Assembly (NCBI RefSeq): GCF_011751885.2
Contig: NZ_CP061771.1
Location: forward strand, 1,674,001-1,738,000
DNA from: Salinibacterium sp. ZJ450
GTDB taxonomy: Bacteria > Actinomycetota > Actinomycetes > Actinomycetales > Microbacteriaceae
DNA: 64,000 nucleotides
Reading direction: 5' to 3'
Below, in pieces: positions 1 to 9,276 of the stretch. Within the stretch, counting starts at the first letter, position 1. Each line of letters opens with the position of its first letter. The position numbers and the translations under genes are program-made. The notes below the pieces were generated by a model. That model worked only from the letters and a program-made list of their open reading frames with translations, was not told where the DNA came from and made no database searches.

Positions 1-480
1 CTGCAGGATCTCGTGACGCTTCTTCTCGCCACCGGAGAAGCCCTCGTTGACGTTGCGCTCGGCGAACGTGCCGTCCATGCGCAGGTTCTGCATCGACTCG
101 CGGACCTGCTTGATCCACGGGCGAAGCGGCGGCGCCTCCCCGTCGATGGCGGTCTTGGCCGTGCGCAGGAAGTTGGAGACCGTCACACCGGGGATCTCAA
201 CCGGGTACTGCATGGCGAGGAACAGGCCGACGCGGGCGCGCTGGTCGATGCTCATGGCCAGCACGTCTTCGCCGTCGAGGGTGATCGTTCCGCCGGTCAC
301 GTTGTAGCGCGGGTGTCCGGCGATCGTGTACGCGAGCGTCGACTTGCCCGAACCGTTCGGGCCCATGATGGCGTGGATCTCGCCCTCCTGGATCGTCAGG
401 TCGACGCCCTTCAGGATCTCCTTGGCGCCCTGGTCGGTGTCGATCGAGACCTTGAGGCCCTTGATTTCAAGTACTGACAT
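1..480 (-). CDS. sufC: Fe-S cluster assembly ATPase SufC (partial, C-terminus outside window)
   Basis: ABC-type ATPase of the SufBCD scaffold, which builds Fe-S clusters in the cytosol. The 160 visible residues start at an ATG with MSVLEIKGLKV. They carry the Walker A motif GPNGSGKST (about residues 40-48) and the SufC-type signature NEGFSGGEKKRHEILQ at the truncated end. Walker B and the H-loop lie beyond the left edge. It is the fourth gene of a minus-strand operon and starts 9 bases after the Rieske ferredoxin stop. Any sufS/sufU genes would be expected further downstream, out of view. Family assignment is secure. Confidence 0.96.
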   Translation of the reverse strand, partial: MSVLEIKGLKVSIDTDQGAKEILKGVDLTIQEGEIHAIMGPNGSGKSTLAYTIAGHPRYNVTGGTITLDGEDVLAMSIDQRARVGLFLAMQYPVEIPGVTVSNFLRTAKTAIDGEAPPLRPWIKQVRESMQNLRMDGTFAERNVNEGFSGGEKKRHEILQ

Positions 481-489
481 GTTCTATTC

Positions 490-822
490 CTATGCGTCTA
501 CAGCGACCGTGTCGCTGGGGTCAATGTAAATGTCGCCATCGGTGATGGTCACGACGAAAACCGGGACCGGCTCGTAGGCCGGCAGGGAGAGGGGCTTGCC
601 GCTGATCAGCGAGAAGCGTGAGCCGTGGGCCCAGCACTCCAACGTGTCATCCTCGACGAACCCTTCTGAGAGCGAGATGTCTCCGTGTGTGCAGGTGTCC
701 CCGATGGCGTGGATGTCGCCGGCTGAGTCCTTCACGACCGCGATGGGTACGCCGTCGATGACGACACGCTTCGCCTGTCCCACGGCGATTTCGTCGACGG
801 AGCACGCCCGACTTGCCGCCAT
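490..822 (-). CDS. Rieske-type [2Fe-2S] ferredoxin in the suf operon
   Basis: A 110-residue single-domain protein of the non-heme-iron-oxygenase ferredoxin-subunit type (NirD/BphF-like). The two Rieske cluster motifs are visible: C-T-H-G near residue 43 and C-W-A-H near residue 63, followed by the typical SLPAYEPVPVFVV strand. The ATG overlaps the sufD stop by one base (TGATG), so it is translationally coupled and made together with SufBCD. Its partner is not shown by the sequence. Supplying electrons to Fe-S assembly or to an unlinked oxygenase are both inferences. Length is normal for the family. Confidence 0.9.
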   Translation of the reverse strand: MAASRACSVDEIAVGQAKRVVIDGVPIAVVKDSAGDIHAIGDTCTHGDISLSEGFVEDDTLECWAHGSRFSLISGKPLSLPAYEPVPVFVVTITDGDIYIDPSDTVAVDA

Positions 823-2006
823 CAGTTCGATCCTGCTGCGGCGAGCTCCGCTTCCAGAGCGTGGTGCAGGCGCTCCTCGAGTTCGGGCTGACCGATCTTC
901 TGCACGATCTCCGACAGGAAGCCCAGCACGACAAGGCGACGGGCCTCGTCCTCGCTGATCCCGCGGGAGCGCAGGTAGAACAGGTGCTCGTCGTCGAAAC
1001 GACCGGTGGCGCTGGCGTGTCCGGCGCCGGCGATGTCGCCGGTTTCGATCTCGAGGTTCGGGATGGAGTCGGCGCGGGTGCCGTCGCTCAGCACCAGGTT
1101 GCGGTTCTGCTCGTAGCTGTCGGTGCCGGGCGCGGTGCGGCCGATGAGCACGTCGCCCACCCAGACGGTGCGGGCGCCTTGTCCGTTCAGCGCGCCCTTG
1201 TAGTTGACGCGGCTGCGGGTGTTCGGGGCGTCGTGGTTCACGTAGACGCGCTGTTCCAGGTGCTGGCCGGCGTCGGCAAAGTACACGCCGAAGAGTTCAC
1301 CGTCGGCGCCCTGCTCGGCGAGGTGCGCCGATGGGTTGACCCTGACCACCTTGCCGCCGAGCGAGACGACGATGTGCTTCAGGGTGGCGTCGCGGCCGAT
1401 GCGGGCGAAGTGGCTGGCCAGGTGCAGGGCGTCGGCATTCCATTCCTGCACGGAGACAACGGTGAGGCGGGCGCCGTCTTCGACGATGATCTCGACGTTC
1501 TCGCTGAGCTGGGCGTCGCCGTTGCTCTGCAGGATGACGAGGCCGGTGCTGTTCGGCTTAGCCGTGACGATGGTGTGCGCGGCGCGGCGGTCAGCGGTCA
1601 AGGTTGACCGGCTCACCTTCAGCACCACGGGCTCGTCGCCGCTCACGGTGATCGACAGCGCCTTCTCAAAGCTGGACCACGCGTTGGCGGCCGCTCGCTC
1701 TTCGGAGGTGCCTGCGGTGCCGATGCGCGCATCCGTGCGGTCGATCCACTCGACATCCGCTCCGGCGACTTCTGGGTACAGCACCGCGTACGGGCTGCCG
1801 TCCAGGGCATCGTCGATGAGGGGACGCACCAAGTCGACCGGGGTGAGGTGCCATTCCGCCTCGCGGCCGGTGACCTCGGGGAAGTCGGTGTGGTGCACAG
1901 AAGAGAACCGCTCCGAGCGAGTCTGAAGGGGAACTTCAGCCCATCCTCCGTCGCTGTGTTGCTTCAGTCCATGCTGTTCAGGTGTGACAGTGGTCGCTTC
2001 CGACAT
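822..2006 (-). CDS. sufD: Fe-S cluster assembly protein SufD
   Basis: A 394-residue SufB/SufD-family protein. SufD forms a heterodimer with SufB on which the cluster is assembled, with SufC supplying ATP hydrolysis. The C-terminal half shows the family beta-helix core (HLEQRVYVNHDAPNTRSRVN, then EIETGDIAGAGHASATGRFD) and ends with an alpha-helical tail (FLSEIVQKIGQPELEERLH). The ATG lies directly against the sufB stop with no gap, and the stop overlaps the ferredoxin start. Length and gene order fit actinobacterial suf operons. Confidence 0.95.
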   Translation of the reverse strand: MSEATTVTPEQHGLKQHSDGGWAEVPLQTRSERFSSVHHTDFPEVTGREAEWHLTPVDLVRPLIDDALDGSPYAVLYPEVAGADVEWIDRTDARIGTAGTSEERAAANAWSSFEKALSITVSGDEPVVLKVSRSTLTADRRAAHTIVTAKPNSTGLVILQSNGDAQLSENVEIIVEDGARLTVVSVQEWNADALHLASHFARIGRDATLKHIVVSLGGKVVRVNPSAHLAEQGADGELFGVYFADAGQHLEQRVYVNHDAPNTRSRVNYKGALNGQGARTVWVGDVLIGRTAPGTDSYEQNRNLVLSDGTRADSIPNLEIETGDIAGAGHASATGRFDDEHLFYLRSRGISEDEARRLVVLGFLSEIVQKIGQPELEERLHHALEAELAAAGSN

Positions 2007-3425
2007 TTAGCCGACGGATCCTTCCATGCTCATCTCGATGAGCTTATTGAGTTCGAGCGCGTACTCCATCGGCAGCTCGCGGGCGATCGGTTCGATGAAC
2101 CCGCGCACGATCATGGCCATTGCCTCGTCCTCTGGCATGCCGCGGGACTGCAGGTAGAACAGCTGCTCTTCGCTGACACGGGACACGGTCGCCTCATGAC
2201 CGAGTTGCACGTCGTCGACGCGGATGTCGATGGCCGGGTAGGTGTCGGAGCGGGAGATGGTGTCGACCAGCAACGCGTCACAGCGCACCGTGTTCGCCGA
2301 GTGGTGGGCGTTCGCGTCGATGCGGATTTCACCGCGGTACCCGGCGCGACCGCCGCCGCGGGCGATCGACTTGGAGACGATCGACGAGGTGGTGTACGGC
2401 GCCATGTGGATCATCTTGGCCCCAGCATCCTGATGCTGGCCGGGTCCGGCGAATGCGACCGACAGGGTCTCGCCCTTGGCGTGCTCCCCCATCAGGTAGA
2501 TCGACGGGTACTTCATGGTGACCTTGGAGCCGATGTTGCCGTCGATCCACTCCATGGTGGCGCCCTCGTGCGCGATCGCGCGCTTGGTGACCAGGTTGTA
2601 GACGTTGTTCGACCAGTTCTGGATCGTCGTGTAGCGAACGCGGGCGTTCTTCTTCACGATGATCTCGACCACGGCGGAGTGCAGCGAGTCTGACTTGTAG
2701 ATCGGGGCGGTGCAGCCCTCGATGTAGTGCACGTAGCTGCCCTCGTCGGCGATGATCAGCGTGCGCTCGAACTGGCCCATGTTCTCCGTGTTGATACGGA
2801 AGTAGGCCTGCAGCGGAATCTCGACGTGTACGCCCGGCGGCACGTAGACGAAGGAGCCGCCGGACCAGACGGCGGAGTTCAGGGCCGCGAACTTGTTGTC
2901 ACCAGACGGGATGACGGTGCCGAAGTACTCCTTGAAGAACTCGGGGTGCTCGCGGAGTGCGGTGTCGGTGTCCATGAAGATGACACCCTGCGCCTCAAGG
3001 TCTTCGCGGATCGTGTGGTAGACCACCTCGGACTCATACTGGGCTGCCACGCCGGCGACGAGGCGCTGGCGTTCCGCCTCGGGGATGCCGAGCTTCTCGT
3101 ACGTGTTCTTGATGTCGTCGGGCAGCTCTTCCCACGAGGTGGCCTGCTTCTCGGTGGAGCGCACGAAATACTTGATGTTGTCGAAGTCGATGCCGGAAAG
3201 GTCGGCACCCCACTTCGGCATGGGCTTCATGCCGAAGAGCTTGAGTGCCTTCAGCCGGTTCTTCAGCATCCACTCCGGCTCGTCCTTCAGCGCGGAGATG
3301 TCGGTGACGACCTGTTCCGAGATGCCACGACGGGCGGATGCGCCGGCAGAGTCGGAGTCTGCCCAGCCAAATTCGTATTGGCCGAGGCCAGCGAGCTCGG
3401 GTCGGTCGATCAGGACATCTGACAT
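2007..3425 (-). CDS. sufB: Fe-S cluster assembly protein SufB
   Basis: Scaffold subunit of the SufBCD complex, 472 residues, the usual length. It starts at an ATG preceded by GAGGT at good spacing ([13 protein letters not shown]). Conserved blocks include [20 protein letters not shown] (about residue 235), the core [20 protein letters not shown], and [17 protein letters not shown] in the C-terminal third. It is the first gene of the operon. The cluster regulator sufR, often found just upstream in other actinobacteria, is absent from this side, where the next gene is the divergent ctaA. Confidence 0.97.
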   Translation of the reverse strand: MSDVLIDRPELAGLGQYEFGWADSDSAGASARRGISEQVVTDISALKDEPEWMLKNRLKALKLFGMKPMPKWGADLSGIDFDNIKYFVRSTEKQATSWEELPDDIKNTYEKLGIPEAERQRLVAGVAAQYESEVVYHTIREDLEAQGVIFMDTDTALREHPEFFKEYFGTVIPSGDNKFAALNSAVWSGGSFVYVPPGVHVEIPLQAYFRINTENMGQFERTLIIADEGSYVHYIEGCTAPIYKSDSLHSAVVEIIVKKNARVRYTTIQNWSNNVYNLVTKRAIAHEGATMEWIDGNIGSKVTMKYPSIYLMGEHAKGETLSVAFAGPGQHQDAGAKMIHMAPYTTSSIVSKSIARGGGRAGYRGEIRIDANAHHSANTVRCDALLVDTISRSDTYPAIDIRVDDVQLGHEATVSRVSEEQLFYLQSRGMPEDEAMAMIVRGFIEPIARELPMEYALELNKLIEMSMEGSVG

Positions 3426-3553
3426 GGATTACCTCATTTCCTACTGGACTCAACCAAGGTGGTCGGGCCAGCATTCCTTACGCGCAGCACAGCCAGAAGC
3501 GGATCTGTCCCACATCCCGTTAATCGGTGGGTTGCTTAGACTGATCCAGGACA

Positions 3554-3590
3554 CGGGAGTGGTGACCCCGTTGGTCAACTCTGACTCCCG
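3554..3590. promoter_or_regulatory. Inverted repeat in the sufB/ctaA divergent intergenic region
   Basis: The 239-base gap between sufB (minus) and ctaA (plus) contains a compound dyad. The outer arms are CGGGAGT (3554-3560) and ACTCCCG (3584-3590). The inner arms are TGACC (3563-3567) and GGTCA (3573-3577), separated by CCGTT. A dyad between divergent promoters suggests an operator, but no regulator is known from the sequence. No convincing -35/-10 pair was identified for either gene. Confidence 0.3.
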
Positions 3591-3664
3591 GCAAGTGGCG
3601 TGTTCGTAGAACCCGTCAATTCTACAGGGAGCAGCCTGAAAAGTAACGAAGGACGAGAATCCCC

Positions 3665-4600
3665 TTGAGTAGCTCCCCCACAACCGCCGTTGTGCCCCGC
3701 AATCGTTCGCTCGGCGGGCTGTCGACCGGCATCAAAGTTTTCGCCTGGCTGTCCCTCTTCACCCAGTGGGCGATCATCGGAACGGGCGGCGCCGTGCGCC
3801 TCACCGGCTCCGGGCTTGGCTGCCCCACCTGGCCGACCTGCACGCCGGATTCCCTCGTCCCCACCGCCGAGATGGGCATCCACGGCATCATCGAGTTCGG
3901 CAACCGCACGATGACCGGGGTGCTTGGCATCGTCGCGGTGGTGATGCTCGTGTTGCTCTGGCGCATCCGGCGTGAGCGGCGCGACCTGTTCGTGCTCAGC
4001 CTGGTGCTGCTCGCCGGAATCCTCGCCCAGGCGATCGTCGGCGGCATCACCGTGTGGACCGGCCTCAACCCGGTGATCGTCGGCTTCCACTACGTCGCGT
4101 CGCTCGTCCTGGTCTGTGTCGCCGCTGCCCTGGTCTACCGGGTGTACTCCCCCGCCGGGCGGCGGGAGCGGGTCGTGTCCGGCCGATATGCCGGTCTCAC
4201 CCACGTGACGACGGCGGTGCTGGCGCTCACGATCGCCTTCGGGGTGCTCACCACCGGCGCGGGACCGCACTCCGGCGACGCGGCCGCCGGCCGCAACGGC
4301 TTCAACGCCGAACTGCTGGAGCACGTGCACGCGTGGCCCGGCTATGCCCTGTTCGCGCTGACCATCGTGCTCGTGATTGGAGCATGGCGGATGCCGCGGC
4401 TCAGGTCGTGGACGCTGGCGCTGCTCGCGGTGGAACTGGTGCAGATCGCCGTCGGCCTCTACCAGGCGCGCAACGGCCTGCCCGAACTCGCCGTCGGCGT
4501 GCACATGGTGCTCGCCGCGCTGCTGGCCGCGGTGATGACGGTGGTGCTGCTGGCGCAGAAGCGCCCGGTCGCCGCCGAGCCCCTCACGCCGCAGAGTTAG
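3665..4600 (+). CDS. ctaA: Heme A synthase (CtaA/COX15 family)
   Basis: Integral membrane enzyme that oxidises the C8 methyl of heme O to the formyl of heme A, for aa3-type cytochrome c oxidase. It has 311 residues with about eight hydrophobic segments. The first loop carries TGSGLGCPTWPTC with the paired cysteines seen in many bacterial CtaA proteins. Histidines in the segments around HGIIEFGNR, FHYVASLVL, HVHAWPGYAL and VHMVLAALLAA are the expected heme ligands. The start is a TTG with AAGGA about 10 bases upstream. ctaB, the preceding pathway step, lies convergently just downstream. Confidence 0.94.
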   Translation: MSSSPTTAVVPRNRSLGGLSTGIKVFAWLSLFTQWAIIGTGGAVRLTGSGLGCPTWPTCTPDSLVPTAEMGIHGIIEFGNRTMTGVLGIVAVVMLVLLWRIRRERRDLFVLSLVLLAGILAQAIVGGITVWTGLNPVIVGFHYVASLVLVCVAAALVYRVYSPAGRRERVVSGRYAGLTHVTTAVLALTIAFGVLTTGAGPHSGDAAAGRNGFNAELLEHVHAWPGYALFALTIVLVIGAWRMPRLRSWTLALLAVELVQIAVGLYQARNGLPELAVGVHMVLAALLAAVMTVVLLAQKRPVAAEPLTPQS

Positions 4601-4648
4601 CCCGCGATAACGCGTAGCCCGCGGCAACGCGTAGCCCGCGGTAGCGCA
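4598..4648. repeat. 17-bp tandem repeat at the 3' end of ctaA
   Basis: Three copies of a 17-base unit close to TAGCCCGCGRYAACGCG start at 4598, 4615 and 4632, the last one diverged at its end. The first copy begins with the ctaA stop codon itself. The rest of the 237-base gap to the ctaB stop (4649-4837) is GC-rich, with alternating GCGCGC tracts and no gene that I can support. Such a repeat may act as a convergent transcription barrier or be a degenerate repetitive element. Confidence 0.6.
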
Positions 4649-4837
4649 GCGTCGGGCGGAGATCGGCAACGACACGGTCGACCTGATCGTGCTGAGCGGC
4701 GATGCGGGCGCCTGGTTTTCCCGACGCGGGTCCGTGAGGTCTGTGCTTCGGCCCTTTCGGCTCCCGACGAAGGACCAAATGATGGACCTCAGCGCGCGCC
4801 CGCACCGGAATCTGCGCGCGCGGCCGTGGTTCCGCGG

Positions 4838-5758
4838 TTAGAAGGGCAGCAGCGGGTCTACGCCCACAGCCAGGAACAGCAGCGTCAGGTAGGTGATGCT
4901 CGCCTGGAAGACCAGCATCGGGCGCACCTTCTCGCCGCGGATCGCCTGGCTGTACAGTCGGTGCGTCTCGAAGACGAACCATCCGCCGGCGATCAGCGCG
5001 ACGGCACTGTACAGCAGCCCCATCGACGCCACCGGGATCAGCAGCAACGAGCACGCCACGGTCGCCCACGCGTACAGGATGGTCTGCAGACCCACCTCGG
5101 CGTGGCCGCGCAGCACGGCGAGCATCGGCACTCCCGCGTTCTCGTAGTCGTCGCGGTACTTCATCGACAGCGGCCAGTAGTGCGGCGGCGTCCAGAGAAA
5201 GACGACGGCGAACAGGATGACGGGTGCCCAGGTCAACGATCCGGTCACCGCCGACCAGCCGATCACCACGGGGAAGCATCCGGCGATTCCGCCCCAGACG
5301 ATGTTCTGCTCGGTGCGCCGCTTCAGCACCAGCGTGTACACCACGACATAGAAGAAGATCGCGGCAACCGACAGCGCCGCGGCGAGCCAGTTGGTGAACA
5401 CCAGCAGCCACACCGTCGACAGCACGGCCAGCGTCGAGGCGAAGATCAGCGCAGCCCGTGGGGTGATCTCCCCCGTCACTAGCGGTCGGTTCTCGGTGCG
5501 GTGCATCAGCTTGTCGATGTCGCGGTCGAAGTAGCAGTTGAACGCACTTGCCGCCCCGGCGCTCATCGAGCCGCCGATGAGGGTGGCAAGCATCAGCCAC
5601 AGGTTCGGGATGCCGTTCTGGGCAAGGATCATCACGGGCGCCGTGGTGACCAAGAGCAACTCGGTCACCCGCGGTTTGGTCAGCGAGACGTACGCCTTGA
5701 CCGTGCGCCGGAACCCGGTGCGGGGGGCCCGGATTTGGGGTTCTACGGCTACGTTCAT
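4838..5758 (-). CDS. ctaB: Heme O synthase / protoheme IX farnesyltransferase
   Basis: UbiA-family prenyltransferase that attaches farnesyl to heme b to make heme O, the substrate of CtaA. It has 306 residues and about nine membrane segments. The Asp-rich motif is [20 protein letters not shown] (about residue 75), matching the N-x3-D-x2-D-x3-R pattern of heme O synthases; a second polar loop, [14 protein letters not shown], follows the middle of the protein. I chose the ATG at 5758 ([12 protein letters not shown]) because it is preceded by ACGAGGAGCG. The frame stays open 47 codons upstream, but without a ribosome site. Confidence 0.95.
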   Translation of the reverse strand: MNVAVEPQIRAPRTGFRRTVKAYVSLTKPRVTELLLVTTAPVMILAQNGIPNLWLMLATLIGGSMSAGAASAFNCYFDRDIDKLMHRTENRPLVTGEITPRAALIFASTLAVLSTVWLLVFTNWLAAALSVAAIFFYVVVYTLVLKRRTEQNIVWGGIAGCFPVVIGWSAVTGSLTWAPVILFAVVFLWTPPHYWPLSMKYRDDYENAGVPMLAVLRGHAEVGLQTILYAWATVACSLLLIPVASMGLLYSAVALIAGGWFVFETHRLYSQAIRGEKVRPMLVFQASITYLTLLFLAVGVDPLLPF

Positions 5759-5863
5759 CGCTCCTCGTTGGTCCTGGAATCTCGATGTCGAGTCTAATCG
5801 ATGCGTGCGCCGACCAATCCGCGCCGCACGGCCGTTCGGTGTTACGCCAGCGGTAACCCCGCA

Positions 5864-5892
5864 CTGCCCGAATCGGCGTGGCTCTCTATACT
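5864..5892 (+). promoter_or_regulatory. Candidate tkt-operon promoter
   Basis: A strong -10 box TATACT (5887-5892, fits TAnnnT) has a weak -35 CTGCCC (5864-5869) at 17-base spacing. Transcription from here would give a leader of about 135 bases before the tkt GTG at 6035. A TAGACT box on the other strand (5791-5796) is a plausible -10 for ctaB. The remaining part of the ctaB-tkt gap (5759-6034) shows no gene. Confidence 0.4.
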
Positions 5893-6034
5893 TGGTCATG
5901 CTTGCCTAACCGAAGGTCCAGTTCCCCCCGCAGATTGATATCAGGCGGTGCCTTCACACAAGCCAACGAAGTCTTCGGCATGCACACCCCCCGACCGGAC
6001 ACTCCGGTACCGCAATAGAAGGGTCATCATTCCA

Positions 6035-8128
6035 GTGGCAGCACTCCAATGGGATTCCATTGACAACCAGGCAGTAGACACCGCTCGAGTTCTCGCGGCG
6101 GATGCCGTGGAGAAGGTCGGTAACGGACACCCGGGGACGGCCATGAGCCTTGCTCCCGCGGCGTACCTGCTCTTCCAGAAGGTCATGCGCCATGACCCCA
6201 GCGACCAGCACTGGCTCGGTCGGGACCGGTTCATCCTGTCTGCGGGCCACAGCTCGCTGACCCAGTACGTCCAGCTTTACCTGGGCGGCTACGGCCTCGA
6301 GCTCGACGACCTCAAGAAGCTGCGCACCTGGGGCTCGCTGACCCCCGGCCACCCCGAGTTCGGTCACACCGACGGCGTGGAGATCACCACCGGCCCGCTC
6401 GGCCAGGGACTCGCGTCCGCCGTGGGCTTCGCCTACGCCGCCCGCTACGAGCGTGGCCTGTTTGACCCGGATGCCGCGGACGGCACCAGCCCGTTCGATC
6501 ACAACATCTACGTGATCGCCGGCGACGGTGACCTGCAGGAGGGCATCACCAGCGAGGCCGGATCGCTCGCCGGCCACCAGCAGCTCGGCAACCTCATCGC
6601 GATCTACGACTCCAACCAGATCTCGATCGAAGACGACACCAACATCGCCTTCACCGAAGACGTACAGGCCCGGTACGAGGCGTACGGCTGGCAGGTTCAG
6701 GTCGTCGATTGGAAGAAGACCGGCGAGTACGTCGAGGACATCCAGGCGCTGAACGCCGCCATCGAGGCAGCCCAGGCCGAGACCTCCAAGCCCAGCCTGA
6801 TCATCCTGAAGACGATCATCGGCTGGCCCGCCCCGAAGAAGCAGAACACCGGCAAGATCCACGGCTCCGCGCTCGGCGCCGAGGAGCTCGCCGCCGTCAA
6901 GGAGGTGCTCGGCTTCGACCCGGCCAAGAACTTCGTCGTCGCCGACGAGGTCATCGAGCACACCCGGAAGGCCATCGATCGTGGCGCCGAGAGGCGCGCA
7001 GAGTGGCAGAAGTCCTTCGACGCGTGGGCCGAGGCCAACGCTGACAAGAAGGCGCTGCTCGACCGGCTCCTCCGCGGCGAACTGCCCGAGGGCATCGACG
7101 CCGCGCTGCCGGTGTTCGAGCCGGGCAAGGACGTCTCCACCCGCGCCGCATCCGGCAAGGTGCTGAACGCCCTGGGCGCGATCGTGCCAGAACTGTGGGG
7201 CGGCTCCGCCGACCTCGCAGAGTCGAACAACACCACCATCGAGGGTGCCAAGTCGTTCGTGCCTGAGCAGTACTCCACGGCTGCGTGGAAGGGCGACAAG
7301 TACGGCCGAGTGCTGCACTTCGGCATCCGCGAGCACGCCATGGGCGCCATCCTGAACGGCATCGTGCTGCACGGCCCGACCCGCGCATTCGGTGGAACCT
7401 TCCTGATCTTCAGCGACTACATGCGCCCCGCGGTGCGTCTGGCTGCACTCATGAAGGTGCCGTCGATCTTCGTCTGGACGCACGACTCCGTCGCGCTCGG
7501 TGAAGACGGCCCCACCCACCAGCCGGTCGAGCAGCTGTCCACGCTGCGCGCCATCCCCGGTCTTGAGATCGTGCGCCCGGGAGATGCCAACGAGGTGGCC
7601 TGGGCCTGGAAGACGATCCTCGAGCGCCGCAACGCGCCGGCCGGTATCGCGCTGACCCGCCAGAACATCCCGGTGTTCGCGCGTGGTGAGGGTGACGCCA
7701 GCGGCGACACGTTCGCGTCGGCGAAGAACGTCGCCAAGGGCGGCTACGTGTTGGCAGAGGCCCCGAACGGCACCCCAGACGTGATCTTCATCGCCACCGG
7801 GTCCGAGGTTCAGCTCGCCGTCAACGCCCGCGAGGCGCTCAAGGCCGACGGCATCAACGCGCGCGTCGTGTCGATGCCGAGCGTCGAGTGGTTCGAAGAG
7901 CAGAGCGCGGAGTACAAGGAGTCCGTTCTGCCCGCCGCCGTCAAGGCGCGGGTGTCGATCGAGGCCGGCCTCGACCTGACCTGGCAGCGTTACGTCGGCG
8001 ACGCCGGCCGCAGCGTCTCGATCGAGCACTTCGGTGCCTCGGCCGACTACAAGACCCTGTTCCACAAGTTCGGGATCACCACCGAGGCTGCTCTCGCGGC
8101 CGCCAAGGAATCGCTGGCCGCCCTCTAG
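6035..8128 (+). CDS. tkt: Transketolase
   Basis: Thiamine-diphosphate enzyme of the non-oxidative pentose-phosphate pathway that moves two-carbon units between ketose and aldose phosphates. Conserved blocks: [14 protein letters not shown] (substrate His loop, about residue 34), the ThDP/metal motif GDGDLQEGI with NQISIEDDT, and the pyrimidine-domain block [11 protein letters not shown] with [17 protein letters not shown] start it at GTG 6035 ([20 protein letters not shown]), which gives 697 residues, the family norm. GAAGG lies about 12 bases upstream. The open frame extends 29 codons further but that part is unconserved. First gene of the tkt-tal-pgi-zwf-opcA-pgl run. Confidence 0.97.
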   Translation: MAALQWDSIDNQAVDTARVLAADAVEKVGNGHPGTAMSLAPAAYLLFQKVMRHDPSDQHWLGRDRFILSAGHSSLTQYVQLYLGGYGLELDDLKKLRTWGSLTPGHPEFGHTDGVEITTGPLGQGLASAVGFAYAARYERGLFDPDAADGTSPFDHNIYVIAGDGDLQEGITSEAGSLAGHQQLGNLIAIYDSNQISIEDDTNIAFTEDVQARYEAYGWQVQVVDWKKTGEYVEDIQALNAAIEAAQAETSKPSLIILKTIIGWPAPKKQNTGKIHGSALGAEELAAVKEVLGFDPAKNFVVADEVIEHTRKAIDRGAERRAEWQKSFDAWAEANADKKALLDRLLRGELPEGIDAALPVFEPGKDVSTRAASGKVLNALGAIVPELWGGSADLAESNNTTIEGAKSFVPEQYSTAAWKGDKYGRVLHFGIREHAMGAILNGIVLHGPTRAFGGTFLIFSDYMRPAVRLAALMKVPSIFVWTHDSVALGEDGPTHQPVEQLSTLRAIPGLEIVRPGDANEVAWAWKTILERRNAPAGIALTRQNIPVFARGEGDASGDTFASAKNVAKGGYVLAEAPNGTPDVIFIATGSEVQLAVNAREALKADGINARVVSMPSVEWFEEQSAEYKESVLPAAVKARVSIEAGLDLTWQRYVGDAGRSVSIEHFGASADYKTLFHKFGITTEAALAAAKESLAAL

Positions 8129-8151
8129 GGCGTCAGAGAAGGAAGAAGAAA

Positions 8152-9276
8152 ATGACGAACAGCACCCCCACCCAGGCCCTCTCCGACCTCGGCGTCAGCA
8201 TCTGGCTCGACGACCTGTCCCGCGACCGCATCGTCTCCGGCGGCCTGAAAGAGCTGATGGCCGACCGCAACGTCGTCGGTGTCACCACCAACCCCACGAT
8301 CTTCGCCTCCGCGCTTGCCAAGGGCACCACCTACGACGCGCAGGTCGCGGAACTGGCCAAGACCGGCGCCGACGTCACCGAAGCCGTGTTCGAGATCACC
8401 ACGCACGACGTGACCACGGCCTGCGACATCCTGCGCCCGGTCTACGACGCCAGCAACGGCTTCGACGGCCGCGTCTCGATCGAGGTTGAGCCGGCGCGCG
8501 CCAACCACACCGAGGACACCATCGCCGAGGCGAAGACCCTGTGGGCCAAGGTCGACCGTCCCAACGTGATGATCAAGATCCCGGCAACGGTCGAGGGCCT
8601 GGACGCCATCACCGCCACCATCGCCGAGGGCATCAGCGTCAACGTCACCCTGATCTTCAGCCTGACGCGCTACCGCGAGGTCATCAACGCGTACCTCACC
8701 GGGCTGGAGAAGGCGAAGGCCGCCGGTCACGACCTGTCCACCATCCACTCGGTCGCCTCGTTCTTCGTGTCGCGCGTCGACACCGAGATCGACAAGCGCC
8801 TCGAAGCGGTCGGCACCGACGAGGCCAAGGCCTTGAAGAGCAAGGCTGGCGTTGCGAACGCGCGCCTCGCCTACGAGGTGTTCGAGCAGTCCTTCGACTC
8901 CGAGCGGGCCAAGACCTTGCTCGCCGCCGGAGCGAACATTCAGCGCCCGCTGTGGGCGTCGACCGGTGTCAAGGACCCCAGCCTGCCCGACACGCTGTAC
9001 GTGACCGAGCTCGCCGTCAAGAACACGGTCAACACCATGCCGGAGAAGACGCTGGAAGCCACCTTCGACCACGGCGTGATCGAGGGCGACAAGGTCACCG
9101 CTAGCTACGCGGAGGCCAACGCCACGATGGACGCAATCGCCGCGCAGGGTGTCTCATACGACGACGTCACCGAGCTGCTCGAGCGTGAGGGCGTGGACAA
9201 GTTCGTAGTCTCCTGGAACGAACTGCTCGACACCGTCACCGCAGCGCTCGACGCGGCGAAGGTCGAGGCCAAGTGA
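8152..9276 (+). CDS. tal: Transaldolase
   Basis: Transfers a dihydroxyacetone unit from sedoheptulose-7-phosphate to glyceraldehyde-3-phosphate. It has 374 residues, typical of the long actinobacterial class. Motifs include [15 protein letters not shown] near residue 41 and the Schiff-base lysine in NVMIKIPAT (Lys142). The ATG is preceded by a purine-rich GAAGGAAGAAG. It lies 23 bases after tkt, and its TGA overlaps the pgi GTG (GTGA). Confidence 0.97.
   Translation: MTNSTPTQALSDLGVSIWLDDLSRDRIVSGGLKELMADRNVVGVTTNPTIFASALAKGTTYDAQVAELAKTGADVTEAVFEITTHDVTTACDILRPVYDASNGFDGRVSIEVEPARANHTEDTIAEAKTLWAKVDRPNVMIKIPATVEGLDAITATIAEGISVNVTLIFSLTRYREVINAYLTGLEKAKAAGHDLSTIHSVASFFVSRVDTEIDKRLEAVGTDEAKALKSKAGVANARLAYEVFEQSFDSERAKTLLAAGANIQRPLWASTGVKDPSLPDTLYVTELAVKNTVNTMPEKTLEATFDHGVIEGDKVTASYAEANATMDAIAAQGVSYDDVTELLEREGVDKFVVSWNELLDTVTAALDAAKVEAK

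Noticed and set aside
4649-4837. Possible gene or phase-variable tract between ctaA and ctaB
   Set aside because: Alternating GCGCGC and a 7-bp dyad are present, but no open frame with a start site and no homopolymer tract was found.
5948-6034. 29-codon N-terminal extension of transketolase
   Set aside because: It is basic and not conserved, its GTG has no ribosome site, and the family N-terminus begins at 6035.
5954-8065. A 703-codon minus-strand open frame opposite tkt
   Set aside because: Same antisense artefact. Transketolase motifs are on the plus strand and no ribosome site or conserved domain supports the reverse frame.
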